The notes under the pieces: model-generated
Told to the model about the DNA's origin: nothing
Seen by the model: only the letters and a program-made list of their open reading frames with translations
The model's database searches: none
Assembly: GCA_900556515.1 (NCBI GenBank)
Contig: USPH01000075.1
Coordinates: 1 to 6,768 of the forward strand
DNA: 6,768 nucleotides
Origin: an uncultured Collinsella sp.
Lineage (GTDB): Bacteria > Actinomycetota > Coriobacteriia > Coriobacteriales > Coriobacteriaceae
Direction of reading: 5' to 3'
Program-made: the position numbers and the translations under genes
Shown here: positions 5,798 through 6,768 of the stretch, piece after piece
Position numbering within the stretch: the first letter of the stretch is position 1
How the letters are laid out: each line of letters starts with the position of its first letter

Positions 5798-6139
5798 ATG
5801 AGTTTACTGACATTTGCCAAGACGGCCTTGGGCTCTATGGTCAAGCAGCCGGTCACGGTGTGCTATCCGCAGGAGAAGCTGGCGGCGCCCGAGCGCTTGC
5901 GCGGGCACATCGTCAACGACATGGACGTGTGCATTTGCTGCGGCATGTGCGCGCGCCGCTGCCCGGCGGGCGCGCTCGCGGTCGATCGCAAGGGCGGAAC
6001 GTGGTCGATCGATCCGTATGCTTGCGTGGTGTGCGGCGAGTGCATCGAGAGCTGCCCCAAGCACTGCCTGACTATGGACACCGCCCGCACTCCAGTCGCG
6101 GCGGACAAGACTCCCACGGTAGAAACCAAGCTGGAATAG
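5798..6139 (+). CDS. echF: Ech-type hydrogenase ferredoxin-like subunit, two [4Fe-4S] clusters
   Basis: A 113-residue NuoI-like electron-transfer subunit. Two complete CxxCxxCxxxCP motifs are seen: C45, C48, C51, C55 and C76, C79, C82, C86, each predicted to bind a [4Fe-4S] cluster. C47 and C90 are additional cysteines next to the motifs. The N-terminal 40 residues contain the usual short lead (PVTVCYP, RLRGHIV) before the first motif. By family knowledge the clusters take electrons from reduced ferredoxin and pass them to EchC. The upstream site is weak (AAAGGTAGG, ending 6 bases before the ATG, overlapping the echE stop), suggesting coupling to echE. The last codons and TAG lie in the first copy of an 11-base repeat. 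Last gene of the operon. Confidence 0.94.
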   Translation: MSLLTFAKTALGSMVKQPVTVCYPQEKLAAPERLRGHIVNDMDVCICCGMCARRCPAGALAVDRKGGTWSIDPYACVVCGECIESCPKHCLTMDTARTPVAADKTPTVETKLE

Positions 6140-6161
6140 AGCTGGAATAGAGCTGGAATAG
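6129..6161 (+). repeat. Perfect 3 x 11-bp tandem repeat carrying stops in all three frames
   Basis: AGCTGGAATAG is repeated exactly three times: 6129-6139, 6140-6150 and 6151-6161. Because 11 is not a multiple of three, the TAGs at 6137, 6148 and 6159 fall in the three different forward frames. The first is the real echF stop. Likely a slippage expansion at the gene end; it may also act as a barrier to readthrough. Confidence 0.97.
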
Positions 6162-6165
6162 GGGC

Positions 6166-6189
6166 CGGTGGGGCAAAAATGCCCCACCG
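6166..6189. terminator. Strong hairpin after the ech operon, without a U-tract
   Basis: A perfect 10-bp stem, CGGTGGGGCA (6166-6175) with TGCCCCACCG (6180-6189), closes an AAAA loop 26 bases after the echF stop. The following bases are CTTCCG, so there is no run of T on this strand, and none on the other strand either. It could stabilise the 3' end of the mRNA or act as a weak terminator, possibly with the smaller hairpin at 6193-6210. Confidence 0.6.
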
Positions 6190-6192
6190 CTT

Positions 6193-6210
6193 CCGCGCAT
6201 AGGCGCGCGG
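6193..6210. repeat. Small GC-rich hairpin downstream of the main one
   Basis: CCGCGC (6193-6198) pairs with GCGCGG (6205-6210) around a 6-base ATAGGC loop. It lies three bases past the larger hairpin and may act with it. Confidence 0.4.
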
Positions 6211-6312
6211 CTAGGCCACCGCGAACAAAACTATGCCGGATTACGGGGCTGGAGGGCGAACCCCCAACCATGCCGAAAATCGCGAAACCAAAACCGACGC
6301 TCCTATAAGTTG
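6211..6312 (-). other. Non-coding stretch downstream of the IS110 transposase, possible structured RNA
   Basis: No credible gene. Read on the minus strand, 6269 to 6247 forms a 9-bp stem with one bulged C and a UUCG loop: GGUU-GGGGG pairs with CCCUC-C-AGCC. Two pairs are G-U on this strand but become A-C or C-A mismatches on the plus strand, so the fold favours an RNA in the transposase direction. Two related 9-mers, AC(T/C)ATGCCG, occur at 6230-6238 and 6267-6275. In the IS1111 branch of the IS110 family the guide RNA lies downstream of the transposase gene, so this could be part of one; it could also be plain host DNA. Confidence 0.3.
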
Positions 6313-6721
6313 TCAAGAGGCAGTTTGCGGGAGCGCTCCCTTCAATTCGCACAGGAGCTCGTAATACCTCCTCTCCAGTTTCGTCGACCGCCGTTTCCCC
6401 CGTTCCAAGTGCCCGAGTGTGGCTGCGGACAGGCCGAGCTCCGCGGCGGCTTTCTTCTGAGTCACCCGCATCGCCTTGCGCATCTTCGCGAGCTCGGGGC
6501 CCTCCGGCGCGGCGCCGTCGGGGTTCGGGTCCATGAGCACGCGGTACACCTCCCGCGCTATGTAGCGCTTCAGGCAGCGGACCGCCTCCCTCCGGGACTT
6601 CCCCTCGGAGGTCCGCCTCGCCACGTACCTCCTCGTCCTCTCGTCGTACGCCATGCGCTTGATCGCGATCTCGTAGAGCGCCCAGTTCGCCTGCCGGTTG
6701 CCGCCGCGGTTGAGCCTGTGC
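6295..6721 (-). mobile_element. Right (3') end of an IS110-family insertion sequence, truncated by the contig end
   Basis: Called from the transposase C-terminus encoded at 6313-6720. The true boundary of the element is not visible: the family makes no reliable inverted repeats or target duplications, and only one side is present. The left limit given here is a guess just past the stop codon. It could reach as far as the echF hairpins near 6190. Confidence 0.55.
6313..6720 (-). CDS. IS110-family transposase C-terminus fused to an XRE-type HTH domain (5' partial)
   Basis: The last 135 codons are visible, ending at TGA (6315-6313); the start is cut off by the adapter, and MGSEMCIRDR ahead of it is adapter translation. 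Visible residues 1-62 match the end of the Tnp20 (IS116/IS110/IS902) domain: RLNRGGNRQANWALYEIAI, then a helix with RRYVARRTSEGKSRREAVRCLKR and YIAREVYRVL. After a Pro/Gly linker (63-76), residues about 77-122 read as a Cro/C1-type helix-turn-helix: MRKAMRVTQKKAAAELGLSAATLGHLERGKR, then a basic helix. By family knowledge IS110 enzymes are DEDD recombinases guided by a bridge or seek RNA, and normally end soon after the Tnp20 domain. The HTH tail is thus unusual and might bind the element ends, the RNA or its own promoter. Convergent with the ech operon. Confidence 0.85.
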   Translation of the reverse strand, partial: HRLNRGGNRQANWALYEIAIKRMAYDERTRRYVARRTSEGKSRREAVRCLKRYIAREVYRVLMDPNPDGAAPEGPELAKMRKAMRVTQKKAAAELGLSAATLGHLERGKRRSTKLERRYYELLCELKGALPQTAS

Positions 6722-6768
6722 CTGTCTCTTATACACATCTCCGAGCCCACGAGACATGCGCAGATCTC
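6722..6768 (-). other. Illumina Nextera read-2 adapter, not genomic
   Basis: CTGTCTCTTATACACATCT (6722-6740) is the Tn5 mosaic end in reverse and 6741-6755 (CCGAGCCCACGAGAC) the read-2 adapter stem. Bases 6756-6763 (ATGCGCAG) occupy the i7 index position and match, from memory, index N722. Bases 6764-6768 (ATCTC) begin the P7 side. Frames running through here give false peptides such as SEMCIRDR. Confidence 0.98.

Noticed and set aside
4549..5856. 435-codon open frame on the minus strand opposite echE
   Set aside because: Shadow of the catalytic subunit; no recognisable motif, start or ribosome binding site.
498..6139. Respiratory complex I (nuo) fragment
   Set aside because: EchE keeps both CxxC Ni-Fe ligand pairs, lost in NuoD, and the gene order and set match Ech rather than nuoA-N.
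498..6139. Formate hydrogenlyase (Hyc/Hyf) operon
   Set aside because: In Hyc/Hyf the NuoC- and NuoD-like parts are fused in one subunit and formate dehydrogenase is often nearby; here they are separate and no such gene is seen.
6302..6316. Stand-alone minus-strand promoter from TTGACA and TATAGG
   Set aside because: The boxes are only 3 bases apart. The TTGACA is kept only as a possible half-promoter of an IS circle junction.
5804..6757. 317-codon minus-strand frame across echF and the right edge
   Set aside because: Begins in adapter sequence, runs in a different frame from the transposase and antisense to echF, and has no domain.
1..6768. CRISPR array, tRNA or rRNA genes
   Set aside because: No spaced direct repeats, cloverleaf or rRNA-like sequence was seen; the only tandem repeats are the 11-bp one after echF and the short one in the echC tail.

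Overview
The window is a 6.7 kb piece of bacterial DNA with library-adapter sequence still attached at both ends. Bases 1-41 and 6722-6768 are Illumina Nextera (Tn5) adapter, so the biological insert is about 42-6721. The insert is GC-rich, with strong AGGAGG-type ribosome binding sites and tightly packed genes. Gene content and style suggest a gut actinobacterium of class Coriobacteriia, for example Collinsella. That placement is an inference from memory of such genomes; no rRNA or marker gene is present to prove it.

Layout. The left edge (42-212, +) holds the last 56 codons of a helix-turn-helix protein of the transposase OrfA type, closed by a clear intrinsic terminator (225-250). A 247-base intergenic region follows, with several possible RNA hairpins and a cluster of small palindromes just before the operon start. 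From 498 to 6139 five genes on the + strand form one compact operon for a membrane-bound, energy-converting [NiFe] hydrogenase of the Ech type (group 4): a 960-codon fusion of the antiporter-like EchA and the NuoH-like EchB, then echC (small subunit), echD (NuoC-like), echE (large catalytic subunit) and echF (two [4Fe-4S] ferredoxin). Gaps are 12, -1, 5 and 7 bases. A perfect threefold 11-base repeat sits on the echF stop codon and puts a TAG in every reading frame; a strong hairpin follows. On the opposite strand, running in from the right edge, is the C-terminal end of an IS110-family transposase that carries an XRE-type helix-turn-helix domain fused to its tail.

How it works together. By family knowledge, reduced ferredoxin would pass electrons through the EchF clusters and the EchC cluster to the Ni-Fe site in EchE, where protons are reduced to H2. 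The EchA/EchB membrane part would couple this to proton or sodium translocation. All Ni-Fe ligands (two CxxC pairs in EchE), the four small-subunit cluster cysteines and both ferredoxin motifs are intact, so the complex looks functional and is a hydrogenase rather than a piece of respiratory complex I. EchE ends right after its last CxxC motif, so it needs no C-terminal processing protease; no maturation genes are in the window.

The most unusual features are the EchA-EchB fusion, the long alanine-rich tails on EchC and EchD, the three-frame stop repeat after echF, and the IS110 transposase-HTH fusion with its flanking DNA. That flank carries a TTGACA box on the stop codon and a hairpin that pairs better on the transposase strand.
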